Source: Earliella scabrosa (taxonomy: Eukaryota > Basidiomycota > Agaricomycetes > Polyporales > Polyporaceae). Taken from it: a stretch of DNA of 64,000 bases. A program made the translations under genes and the position numbers. Within the stretch, counting starts at the first letter, position 1, and each line of letters opens with the position of its first letter. Shown in pieces: positions 12,464 through 25,382 of this stretch. Location: assembly GCA_022605405.1 (NCBI GenBank), contig JABYQQ010000001.1:744001-808000 (forward strand), given 5' to 3'. A model generated the notes under the pieces. The model was not told the DNA's origin. It worked only from the letters and a program-made list of their open reading frames with translations, and ran no database searches.

Positions 12464-15400
12464 CTACCTCTTGTCGTACAACAGCAACGCCCGCTCCAGC
12501 GTGTCCGCGTCCAGACCCCGCAGCTTCAAGCACTTCTGGAAGATCTTCTTGTCCAGCGGGTACTGCACCTTCGACGCCAGGTGCTGCCCCGCTACCAGCG
12601 ACTTCACAACCCCCGAGATCAGCCGCTGCTTGTGCACATTGATCAGCGGCTCGAGCTGCATCGATGCAGGCAACGGCGCAAGCGTCGAGAAGACCTCCGG
12701 ATGTGCAGGCGCCTCGAACGTATTCGTCACCGGGTCGATCCCGACCGGCTCGTGCGGCGCAGTCGGGTCGATGAGGTCAGGCAGGCTGCTGTGATGATGC
12801 AATTGCGCGAGGTAAACTCCTGCCGACGCAAATAGCCATTCAGCACTATAGCCTCAGTGCCGCGAACGCAACAGCCACTCACCGAAGAAGGGTATGCACG
12901 CAGGGTCCGAGGGCGGCTTGCTGTCCGACGCCGCGCGACTGCGTCCCGTCACCGCTTGGCTGTCCGAGCTCTTGATCGGCGTGTCCTGCGTGCCCGTCCG
13001 AGCTTCGACGAGCGAGTCCACCGTCTGCCGGATGTGCTTGAAGTCGCCCGCGCTCGTCGTCCAGTCCGTGAGGTCGCGCAGCATGCGTGCTTCCCACGTC
13101 CCGATCTTGTTGTACGCCTGCTGCTTCGCCTTCGCGACCCACTCGCTCCGGAGGCCCGCGATGATCGCGACGAGCGCATTGAAGTTCTTCATCACATACG
13201 CTTTCTGTTCGCGCAGACAGGCGGGAGCAATACCCGGCCAGCCAGTCAGTATCAAGATCATGATCTCATCGCGTGCGCACGACGTACCCAGGCCACCCTG
13301 ATGAACTTGTTGATGACCACCGCGCGCTCGCTCGGGTGCGTCAGCACGATCTCCGACAGCACAAAGTTTGCGAGCAGGTTGAACCGCCCGCGCACGGCCG
13401 TCAGTGCGCTCGTCTTCGGTCCACCGCGGCCCTCTGCCTTGAGCCTCGCACGCTCGCGCAGGAAGTGCGCCCAGTCGAGCACGTTCGCGTCTTCCGCGCC
13501 CCCAATAGCGTGCGGTGTTATGAGCTCCTCGAAGTTGATGCTGAGGAACAGCTCGCGGTCGATCATCGAGAGATGCTGCATAAGAGTCTCAGCACGGTAG
13601 TTGAGCACGAACGAACGGTGCCGCCTGAGGATCTGGGGAGGCACATTAGGTGGTGGAGGGGGCGGGAGGCCTGCGGACGGCTGAGGCGTGAGGACGTCCT
13701 TGGGGGAGCCAGCTGACGTCGATGGACGGGACTCAACACGACTTTGAAGGATTTCGATGGGAACGGCGTCCTCGACGAGCCGTCGCGACTCTGTCAGCGG
13801 GGTCAGAGCGTCGGCATCTGACCCACTGTCATTACGCGAAGACGATGCGTGCAGCATGTCCAGAGACAACTGCTCCTGCGGGGGCTCGGTTGTGGAAGAA
13901 GGAATCGTTGCGTTGGTCGAAGGCACGTGCTCCATGGACGCAAACGAGCTCCTCCTCGAGCCGTACTGCGGCGACGTCGCTGACATGCCCAACGCGATGT
14001 CCTGCGCCGAGTCGCCAGAGAACCGCCTGCGCTCGACCTCGCCGTAATCCTCTTCGTCCGACAGCGATCCTTCCGAGTCGCGCAGGTGCCGGCCACCGGT
14101 CTGACGCTGGTGAATGGACTGGATCCACTGGTCGACCTTGCTCTGCTTCTCCCGCACCTTGTCCTGGTTGATTTGCCCCTCGAGCCGTCGGAGAGCGGCC
14201 TCAACATCACCGCTCTCTCCGTCATCGCTGAGTGAGTCCAACATGGCAGTGAGCTGCCACGCCTGAATGGGGCCTACGTCTCCCTCGGCACCGTCGCCCT
14301 CAACCTCGGAAGACGACGACACGACGGACGATTCTTGAGACATCACGGACTCCCGCGTGCGGATGCCCAGCGAGGACACGGTGGACATCGACTGGCGCAC
14401 GAACTCAAAGTCGCGGCGCGTGGGCAACTTCCGCGTGGCCTTCTTCAGGCCAAGGCCGGGCGGAGGGGCCACCTCGTAGTTCTCGTCCGATGAGAGGTCG
14501 GACAGGTCGAGGTCGTCGATGGAGACAATGTCCAGGTCTTGACGTGCGCGAGAGGCCATAGCGGGGGCTGGAGCCGGAACCGATCGCAAGGACTCATTAT
14601 CGAGGGTGGAGGCATATGAAGATATGGAATCGCGCGGTTGTGACGCGTCTTCGTAGCTCGGAGGCGGTGGAAGCTCCTCATTCTCATCGTCTTCCGTGAT
14701 GCGCTCCGGAGGCGGCGACAGGCCTTCCGCAACGGGAATCCTGATCATGCTGGAAGGTGAACGAGGCGACTGCGGGAGAGATGAAAGCTTCGCGGGAGGG
14801 GAAGACACGGCGGTGGCGGACGTCGATACAGTCGTGGTTGACGGACGTTCCATTGTGACATTCATCTGACTCTCGATCATCCGGAGGTACTGCTCAACGC
14901 CACCCTTGACCATGAGAAGGTCGCCAGTCTCGTTCGCCTCCACATCGAACGCAGACACGTCGACGCCCACCGTCATGGACGGTTGCACCGACGCACGGGA
15001 ATTGAGCACCCGTCGCCAACGTCCCAGCCGACCGATGGTGTTGACGAACACCCTGGATATTGTGCTGTGCGGGAAGGGCGATATCGCGGCATTTGGGTGA
15101 GTGGTTGATCCGGCGGTGACACTGGGACTCTGCTTGCCATATTGGAGGATGGACATGTGCAGTGGCTGGCGCATCATGGCCAGATCCATGGCATTACCGG
15201 GGATTCCGTTCGAGCCGAACTCCTGCGCAGGGGGCGTGGACACTTCATCGAAATCGAAGTCGATGTCGCAGTCCTCAGGGTCATTGAGCGACCGTGCCTG
15301 CGAATCAACAGAGGGGCGAGGCGGGCCATCGGTGGAGAGCGCAGAAAAGTGCGCTTGTGGCTCGGTGGACTTGCGCTTGTCCATCGACTTGCGCGCGGTG

Positions 15401-17761
15401 CGATTCAGCTTGCGCATGTGCGCGTCCTTGCAGTCGAGGATCACCTTGCGTAGCTGGCGCACGATTTTCTGGTTACGGACGCACACGTAACGTCAGCATG
15501 CCGGCTGAGGTAGCCAAAAAGAGAAGCGACATACCAAAGCATCCCTGTGCTTCGTAAGGATCTGGTCCCGCCGCAGCGAGTTCAGCCAATCGGCGAAGAG
15601 CATCCTCAGCTCGCGGTTCGGCACGAAATCGACGTCGAAGAATGTCAAAAGCCAGTACCGTATCGCGGTGAACGTCCGCACTCGCACGATCTTCCTCACC
15701 ATCTCGTCCCGGCTGCTCGTCGTCTCGCCCAGCGCCCAGTGGAACCGGCAGATGAGCAAGTGGCCCAAGTCGACCGCGGAGATGTACGTGCGGTACGTGA
15801 GGAAGAAGATGAGCAGCTCGTCGTAGTTGAGCTCGCTGGTGAGTTGCGCGATCCACCGTTCGATCGTGGCCGCGACGAGCATTCTCTTTGTCTCCCGCAG
15901 GCCGGAGGTGGAGGACGACGCCGACTCGCCCGGGGACTGCATGTACATCGTCGAACGGTCCTTGCCCATCCGCCGGCGCGACGCCGCATGGGAATGAGCC
16001 GACGAGAGGTCGGTACTCGAAGCCGCCATCTCGTCATAGGCGTCGCGCTCAGCATCAACTTCCGCCCAGATCACAAAACGCGGGTCGTCCCGCGGCGCAA
16101 CGCTGTCCTCGGCGCGGAGAGATAGGCGAATGGTCGTCTCGTTGGCGCCAGACACCAGCTTGTCAAGGGTGGGGAGCCCGCGATACGTTTGGAGCACGTC
16201 GAACAGCGCCGTGGAGTACCGTGAGTGCAGGGTTGTCGCGGCTAGGTTGTCGTGTGTGGAAGGGGGCGCGTCCGAGACACCAGACGCAGAGGATACAGAC
16301 GAGGCCGAGGATGAGACCGGTGGCGTGGACGAGCCAGGCGGAGGGGTGAGGTTGCGAGGGTCGTCATCGGACGAGTTGCCGGTGAGCGAGAGGCGGGACA
16401 TGCGTGCCATACGCGGCAGGTAGTCCGCTCGGGCGGTGAGACCCGATTCGAACGACTGCATCTCGCGGAGGATGGGAGGAGAGGACAGGTGGTTGGGGGA
16501 ACGCCACGCTGGTGAGTCGAACGAGACACCACGTCCGAAGGGGTTGGCAATCTCTCCCGTTCGTCCATGGGTACTTGGCGGACTGGAAGAGGGCGGATGG
16601 TACCGAAATGGTAGCGATGAAGAACTCGAAGCGAACGGCGAGGTGGGGAAAGAAGACCAAGACATGATGTCTCCGAAGAAATCGTTGTTCACTACACTCG
16701 CTCCACGGGGCACCGGCGTGGACGGCTGCTGAGGGGGCGGAGGTGGGGGAGGAGGCGTAGGGGCGGCGAACGCGTCTGCACTCGAGACACTGTGTGCATG
16801 TGGTCGACCAGTGGGGGGTTGGGGCGGCGGAGCAGAGGCGCCCTCAGCGCCAGTGGACGCGAGTCCGTTCGGTATCGAACGCGTCTTGCGCAGGCGCCGG
16901 GAAGTTGGGGGCGAGCGCGAAGGATCGTAAATCGTGTGCGGGGGCGCGATAGGTCCCAGGTTTCTGAACGCAGGAAGAAACGAGTGTACGGACATGCGCG
17001 AGCGGCGATGCGGCTTCATGGGTAGGGTATTGGGTTGGGGTCCGGGAGGGGGCAGGGTTGTCGAGACGCGATCTTCGGCGTCCTGTCCCGACGCGGCGGG
17101 AGCGGACAGCTCGCGGTGTCTTACCGTACAAGATGTATGGTGAGCACGGATGAGGGCTGCGATGAGGAGACAATAACACTAGACGACTTACCCGACGCGA
17201 TACATCTGCTTTCCATGCTGGTTGACGAACGCGGTGATGGCGTAGGGAGACCGCACATCTTTGCCAACCCCGAGGTACTGGTCGTACCTTCGCTTGAGCT
17301 CTCTTGCAGCCGCGCCGGAGGAAGTCTCTACGAAGCTTCCGTCCGCTGTGGGACGTTAATCTCGGCATTGGTCCCAAAAGGCGTAGAACTGCTTGAGATG
17401 CGATAGGCCGCCCCAATTATGCATAGATGCGTAGTCAAACTCTTCACCGAGCATGTCCGTACTCCCACACACCAGCCATGGAGGGCATTCCGAGCAGTCT
17501 ATCGACCCTCAAGCAGCTGTAAGAGGAAATAAACTCACGCGCGATAGATATGTCCGCGTTCGCAATCTCCGGGGGCAGCGGTTCAAACGCGTGGGCCTCT
17601 CCATCCTCCGCAGGTACAAACTTGAGCTGAGCATTCGAGGCTGACACCGCAGGACGTGGAAGGGCGGCTGGGGGAGAAGCAGGGGTAGCCGAGGGGATGT
17701 CCGCCATCCCCGGAGAGTTCAGTGGGGTGTCGTCAGGGTCGTTAGATTGCGTCGAGGACAT
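12464..17761 (-). CDS. RasGEF protein with RasGEF_N and long internal linker (LTE1/CDC25 class)
   Basis: Guanine-nucleotide exchange factor for a Ras-family GTPase. I joined six coding exons: 17761-17539, 17345-17193, 17119-15535, 15468-about 13289, about 13214-12881, and a last exon to 12464. The first intron (193 nt) removes an in-frame TAA at 17356-17358 and keeps phase 1. Domains: a charged N-terminus with a conserved-looking block (GAAARELKRRYDQYLGVGK), a Ser/Pro-rich stretch, RasGEF_N around 15535-15900 (YDELLIFFLTYRTYISAVDL, WLLTFFDVDF), then about 600 residues of Ser/Pro/acidic linker, and the catalytic RasGEF domain (QHLSMIDRELFLSINFEEL, FVLSEIVL, NFNALVAIIAGL, PFFGVYLAQL). Total about 1,600 residues. 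The wide separation of the two modules resembles yeast Lte1, a regulator of mitotic exit, but the target GTPase cannot be read from sequence. Confidence 0.85.
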
Positions 17762-18381
17762 GTCTTGAGTGCTTGAGGGGATTGGCGGACTACGAGAGAG
17801 ACATGGCCTTGTTGCTGTCGTCGAAGATGAGAGACAAGGGGAAAGACAGAACGAGCTCGCGTGAAGGCAATCAGTCTTGTCCAAATCCGTGACATCGGTA
17901 ACTTTACGACTCTCTCTTCGCGTAATGGCCCCTTTCTCTCTCTCGTCCTCATCTCTATTCGCAACCAGTCTTGGGCCTTACATATACGCGCTTTCAAGTC
18001 CTGATCGCATTGTAGGACATGCGTGCATGTGCAGTATGGTACATAGGCATATACCCCGAGCTCGTCGGTGCCGTACAAAAGCAACCTGCATCGGCGCCAA
18101 ATGCCCAGGCGAAAACATACATCAAGCTCAGGATCAGCCAAATCCAGCGAGACGTCCGCGATACACAACATCAGAGCATCCACGACCGCGGACACGGACG
18201 GATGATGTGGACAGAAGCCTGCAGAAGCTCGGTTCTCCGCCACTGAAGGTATCCATGTACCAAGCGAGCGGAATACGAACGTGCTTCCATGGGAGTACTT
18301 CGACGGTGGGTTGCTACTGATGTCCTCAGTAGAACGACGAATTCCTTCTGCGGGCTTGGCAATGGTCGACTTGGAGACCAT
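17719..18381 (-). other. Open frame of uncertain status upstream of the RasGEF gene
   Basis: A 220-codon ATG-started frame (begins MVSKSTIAKPAEG) overlapping the first RasGEF exon in another frame at its 3' end. The first 110 residues look moderately protein-like, with a hydrophobic stretch around DALMLCIADVSLDLADPELD; the rest is Arg-rich and poor. It may be chance, an unrecognised small gene with introns, or RasGEF 5' leader. I have no family for it. Confidence 0.2.
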
Positions 18382-20051
18382 GAGAAGGTGCCTCTGGATG
18401 TGTTTGCACCATTGCCTGGCGTTTAAGTAAGCCCGTAAATGACAACTTCAAGCAATTGAGGGATAGATGGGGAATACGGTGATTGATCAATTCTGCTGGA
18501 GCTCAAGCATGTAATGGTGACTCATAACAATCACTAGTCGCTACTGAACTTTCCCCAGTGCGTTCAAGTACGTTGAGGCAAGGTGACTGTAACGAGCTCA
18601 AAGATCACTGGAAATGTGGCCATGTCGTAAACACTAGGTGATGAGTGAGTGGGGGTGGGAACACGCACGCCATTGGCCATGGGTACCGGGAAGAGTAAAG
18701 AATCACTGGAACTGTGGATACAACAGGAGAAGCTCGCAGCGACTCGAGGAAGCAACCGGTCGGAGACCGGGGAACTGAACGATGGTTGAACATGTTATGA
18801 TGTCTTCACTACCCTCAAGTTGATGTGCGAGGGGACTCAAGGCTACTCCGAATACCAGTATGCGTTCGATGAAAAGCCAAGCCACACACACTTGCATCCC
18901 CTTCGTGCAATTGAACATCCACCACCCCGTGACGAAATGATGGTGACAAAGTATTCCAGGCTGTGGTGTGTTACGAATGGGTAGAGGTTTGTTCATACAT
19001 CGTAGATTCGTACGCTCTCAAGTCGAGTTGGGATAGGAGACAGAAGATGAGATTCATAGGTCCAGAATGGGTCTCGGGACACTAGGGCTTCCGTATCTAT
19101 GTCTGGCAGTGACCCAAGACTGGGAAAGAAGGCTTGGAAGGACGGGTACGGGACTGACCGAGATCGATGCGATCTGGGCATAGGCGCACCCTCGAGGCTC
19201 AGCCGCTCGATGCAAGTGAGCGGAGAGACGACGGAATACCATACCAGTTGGGGCTCTCTCGAAACACACCAGTCCGAAGGAAAGCCGAAGCGCGTCGGAC
19301 AAAGGGGGCGAGGCGCATTAGTAGAATGCGAAGATTGAGAGGAGCGCGGGGATGATCTACGGAGTCAGCTTGGGCCTGGCTGGGAGGGTACGTATGGGAG
19401 CTTGGCTGACAGAAGAGCGGCGGTCGTGTCCAGACTGGACTCGGACCGCAGCTGCATTCGGAGAATGGACTGGGAAGTTGCAAGGGCCACCTCAGTCTGG
19501 GGATTCGGGAACACGATGCGGTACTATCGATGAATGATCGTTGGGGCGGCTGCTGCGACTGGTGAGAAGCCATCGACGCGCAACCTGCCGACATGCCATC
19601 GCATGTCCTCGTCGGCGAGATGAATGCGAGGGCCCCTCGAAACCGTCCAATCCGCGGCGAGCGGATATCGGGCGCATATGCTCTGTGGGACGATGGGGCA
19701 GACGAGTCATGAATCGCACGTTTGAGCTTGGTGAGCGGCCACCGCCACCCTCGCAGTCAGCGTGGTCCTCGCAGACTGTACATGCTCAGAGGTGGCAGAA
19801 CAAGGCAAATAAATGGTGAAGACGGCATTGGACGACGGGAACGAAGAAGGTTAGTTGCGGTAGCCGAGGCTCGAACGCGCGAGAGCAGACGGACTCGTCC
19901 CTGGCTGGACGCTTGCTCGAGGTGACGCGTTGACGCACGCGCCCCGATCCATCTGAGATAACATCGCCTCCCGTTGCCCGATATAAATCCCTCGTCCTCC
20001 TTTCGCGCCTCATCTCCATCGCCCTCGTCCATCTCCCATTCCCCTAGCATC
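18382..20051. promoter_or_regulatory. Long gpd upstream region
   Basis: About 1.7 kb with no supported gene, upstream of the highly expressed gpd gene. The last 70 bp before the ATG are strongly pyrimidine-rich (CT-rich), a usual feature of strong filamentous-fungal promoters. Minus-strand ORFs at 18703-18996 and 19199-19594 have hydrophobic or Ser-rich stretches but no family resemblance. Confidence 0.5.
19982..19987 (+). promoter_or_regulatory. TATA box of gpd
   Basis: TATAAA, 64 bp from its end to the gpd ATG at 20052 and followed by a CT-rich tract. Position and context are typical for a basidiomycete gpd core promoter. Confidence 0.7.
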
Positions 20052-21457
<1,406 letters not shown>

Positions 21458-21728
21458 GGGGGTGGATGCAAAGAAGTACCAGTAGCATACAACACTAGCT
21501 GTCGTGTATCATCCTCTCGCTTCGCGCGGTGTACTTTCAAAAGCGAATAGACGTTCCTGTATTGGTCGCTTCCCTCAGTGGAGTGGGGCGTTTACACGAC
21601 ACGCATAACTTACATCACAGTAAGTAAGTTTGCTCAACGTCGTCACTTCTTATTTGCCCTTGTACTACGGACCGAACGAAGTCCTCTGGCTACAGCAGGG
21701 CTGACGACTTTATGCTCATCCTCTATCG

Positions 21729-24600
21729 TCACAGCGCACCGCTACTGCCATCACCCGGCCACCCATCGGAGCCCATTACCGCCGCCCAATCAATCTCATA
21801 GCTATCGCTGTTCTGCAGCATATCGAATGGCATGACCATCGTCTGCATGCTTGACTTCGCGCCTACCCCCGCGCTGGTGCCGGCCCCAAAGTCCATGATG
21901 GGCGCAGCTATCGACGCATCGAGCCCGGTGCCGGGCTCCCGCATGTCCCCGAACAGCATCGGCATCGACGCAGAGGATTGCATTTGGATCGGGCCGGGCA
22001 TTGGGAGCGGGGGCATCGACGGTCCCGGACGGCCGGAGTTCAGGAAGGGGAAGGAAGTAGTGGGAGGTCCGATTGGGCACGCTGAGCTCATGGCGGCGAG
22101 CTCGGAAAAGGGGGAGAAACTGGAGCTGCCTGTGATCGGCATCGTGGACGAGTATGAGAACGGATTTGAGGAAGTCGTTGGCGACTCTGCCGTTCCTCGG
22201 GTCACGGATTCTTGCGCAGGCCCTTGCTCGCCGAATGAGTTCGGTCTTGCAGCCGGACGGTCGTTGAAGCGCTCATCCCACCGCCCCGCCTTTCTGAATG
22301 CACCGAGGACGGTGACTGCGCGCGACGCCATGTCGCCCTCGCCGTCCGTCGCACCCCTGTTGGCCTCCTTGCACCTCTCCAGCAGGCGCGTCGCCCGGTC
22401 GATGAGCCGGAAGCACTCCCGCGCCTTGGGGTGCGGCGGATCCTGCGTCAGCGCGCCGATGAGCGCGACGGCGCCGTCGAACACAAAGTACGCGTAGTGG
22501 AAGACGACGAAGGGCACGGGCGGGGCCGTGTCCCACCGGGCGGCCTCCTCCTGCGCGTCGCACAGGACGGTGACGAGCTCCATCGCGAGCTCGATGCACC
22601 GCTCGCGGCTCGGGTTCATCACTGCGCTTGTAACGGCATGCGCGCCGCGCGGGGGAGGGAGGATCGGCGGGGCTTGCATCAGGTAGGGGCGGTGGAGGTT
22701 CATGAAGGTGCCGAGGTAGTAGGCGGCGCAGATGTGGCGCTGGTAGGCGATGCACCGTTCGCGCAGGGTGGGGTTGGCGGAGAGCTTGTGCGGGAGGCGC
22801 CAGTTCATGGAAGGGTGGAGTTTGGTCAGCCACATCTTGAACTTGCGGTCCATGTCGAGCACAGTTGCATATGAGGGAGAGAAGATACCAAGACACTGTA
22901 TGCCAGTCGTGAGTGACGAGCGGTGGAGGTAAGGTCAACTGTACCAACCTTCGAGACGGTCTCGTCTATTACGTGTATCAACCCGATAAAAGCTTGTTGA
23001 TAGTGAAAGTATGGGTTCTCTGATCCATCGCCGTGCAGAGTACCAGGGATGAGCTGCACGTCGAACGTTCCCTCGTTTGCCATAGTCGGCCGACCAAGGA
23101 CGGCCGAATAGAGCCTGCATATCTGGTCAAGCTCCAATGTGTGCATGTCCGCCAGGAGATGCTCACCTATCGGACACTACGAGGAACCACCATGCCAGCA
23201 AGCGTAGCTCGCTCTCTTGCTTGTCCATCTTCTCCCACTTCATCCAGCCGGGGTCGCGGTGGAGGCCTACGGCTTGGGCGTTCCTCAACGAATACCCTAT
23301 GAGTTTCCAGGCGTCGCTGACGCGTCCGCGATCTACCAGGTAGCATGATAGCAGCGCTGTTGCCATGCAGCTCAAGGAAACGCCGTGGACGACGCACGGG
23401 GTCGGGGCCGACGAGTACGCGGGGGAGAAGAGCATGAAGTCCTCCACGACGCGACATGACTCCAAGGACTTCCAGAAGTACACCCTGGCATCCGCACCCA
23501 CGAGCCGGCGTGGGGCCAGCGCGAGGACGGCGAAGACGAGAGAGATCCAGTGGGGGTTGATCTCGTGCGTGCAGCGTAGACAGCCTCCGGTGGCAGCGCA
23601 GCTACGGCCAGGACAGCGCGACTCGATGACTTCCCACATTCGCTGCAGGGCAGTTTTGAACCAACGCTCGGGGATGCCGAGCTGCCAGCCGCGCTCGCTG
23701 AAGTAGGCATCGACGAGCATGTCCACTGTTTGGCGCGGGGGCAGGGCGGCTAGAAGCTGCTTTATTGGCGCGGAAAGTGGGTTGCTACCAGATTGCCCAG
23801 GTGTACTGGACGTCGTGGAGCTTGAGCGCGCGTATGGATACTTGTAGTGGTCAGGATCGCCTAGCTACATAGATCATAGATAGAGGGGTGTGAGCACAGG
23901 TGGCTGGGACGGATAGGTTGAGAGGATAACGAACCTTGTGAATTGCACATAGCAAAGTCCCTCCGCCGACGTACTCGTCCGACGGAGCGAGAGAGAGTTG
24001 TGCCATTTTGACCGCCGCGAGCTGTACGTCGAAGTCGTAGCGAGACAGCTCGACGCTATCCGAGCGTTCGCTAGGCGAGGTCTCTCGTTGAGATGTAGAG
24101 AGGGCGGACTCAGCCTCGACCGGCAATTCGTCGAGGGTGACGCTCCGGCGAGGAGATGGGTTGATGGTGCTTCTATTTGGAGAGACATTCGACCCATCGT
24201 TTGAGTTAGGGGAAGAGGAGTCTTGAGGAAGTTCGAGATTCTGTCGAAGAATGACTTGTTCGAGTGCAGCTATGCGAGCAGAGAGCGCTGCGATAGTACT
24301 CTGTTGGTGAACATGCGGAGCACCATCGGGGGGCTGTTGCGGAGCGGGCCGAGCAACTAGGGGCTCCCATTTGCAGAGGTGAGGGACCCCGCGAGAGACG
24401 CAAAGACTGCAAGGGATCTGACGATCACATTTCTGCGAACAGAACAGGGCGGGGTTAAGTCGCGGACTTAGCATATAGACCCCTCGGAAGCGAACCTGTC
24501 GTCGCCGCGTGCATTCGACACAGCTCAATCGCTGCCGGCGACGTGTTTGCTTGACCTTGCCGGTGGTACTGCTTGAAGTGGTGTGGTCGTCGAAGGACAT
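21729..24600 (-). CDS. Zn2Cys6 fungal transcription factor with Fungal_trans domain
   Basis: Nuclear DNA-binding regulator. The N-terminus begins MSFDDHTTSSSTTGK, then a basic stretch and a binuclear zinc cluster split by an intron: LSCVECTRRRQ joined to KCDRQIPCSLCVSRG (Cys spacing 2-6-5-2-8). A short helix follows (IAALSARIAALEQVILRQN), consistent with a dimerising coiled coil. The Fungal_trans middle homology region covers about 22870-23730 (HWISLVFAVLALAPRRLVGA, GYSLRNAQAVGLHRDPGW, LLAWWFLVVSDR). The C-terminus is Ser/Pro/Met-rich and ends in an acidic region (SYEIDWAAVMGSDGW) that could be an activation domain. Four introns. It is divergent from the first DUF6534 gene and convergent with gpd. 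Target genes unknown. Confidence 0.9.
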
Positions 24601-25382
24601 GGTAGGAGGCTAAGTTGCGAGACGGCCTGAAGCGCGAGGGTCCATGGTGGCCCGTCCATTGCGCTTGCTCCCCGCCGACGGCCTCGGAGGCACAGTCGAT
24701 GACCGCATATTATCAAAGGGTGAATTTGGGCGTCTATTACCCTACGTGCTATCTCCGCCCGGCGCTGCACTGCCACTCCGACTTGTCCCGGAGTTGGGTC
24801 ACTGACTTGAACTTGCACTCGACGTCGAGCAAGTCAATAATACCCTTGGCTACGCGGCGTGAGTAACGGAAGTTCAACCAATAGAAACAGTGAGTACTGT
24901 GCATCGATCTCAGATACATGGCAACTAAATACTACAGTAGTGGGACGAATTGCATCTCATGGTCGTACTATAGCTATCTCATACAAAGAGCAGTCAAGTG
25001 GGGGAAGGTAACGCTGAGAACCACCACTTCGGGCTGCTAGAACCTCTGCTAGGCTCTGATGGCTGTATTGGGAACGTCATGAGAAGCAAGCTCCGGCCGG
25101 GAGTCTCGGGAGCACTTCCTGTCCTTCGTACGGCCGTGATGCTCATGCCCGCTCAACCGTAACTGACAGACTCATGATGAAGAACACTCGCTCTCAATGA
25201 GGTACGCATGGACTGTGGCCATAGGTGTGCTCACGCTCCACCGAGAAGGTGTTATGGTTTGTGCCACCCCAACAACGCTGATGCTAGACGTGTCCGTCCC
25301 TGACGTTGAATGGAATCCCCATATACCCCGCATCCCGCCCTGGCCCATTTCTCTCTTCGTCTCCGCCCATCTCCCCAGCGTC
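24601..25382. promoter_or_regulatory. Shared upstream region of the transcription factor and DUF6534 gene 1
   Basis: About 780 bp between two divergently transcribed genes, so it should hold both promoters. More AT-rich than flanking coding DNA. No repeat, RNA gene or clear TATA box was identified. Confidence 0.45.

Noticed and set aside
17356..17358. In-frame TAA apparently breaking the N-terminal RasGEF coding sequence
   Set aside because: An intron from GTGAGT (17538) to CCCACAG (17346) removes it and joins phase 1 to phase 1, giving a smooth reading (ISIA-PDGSFVETS). No pseudogene is needed.
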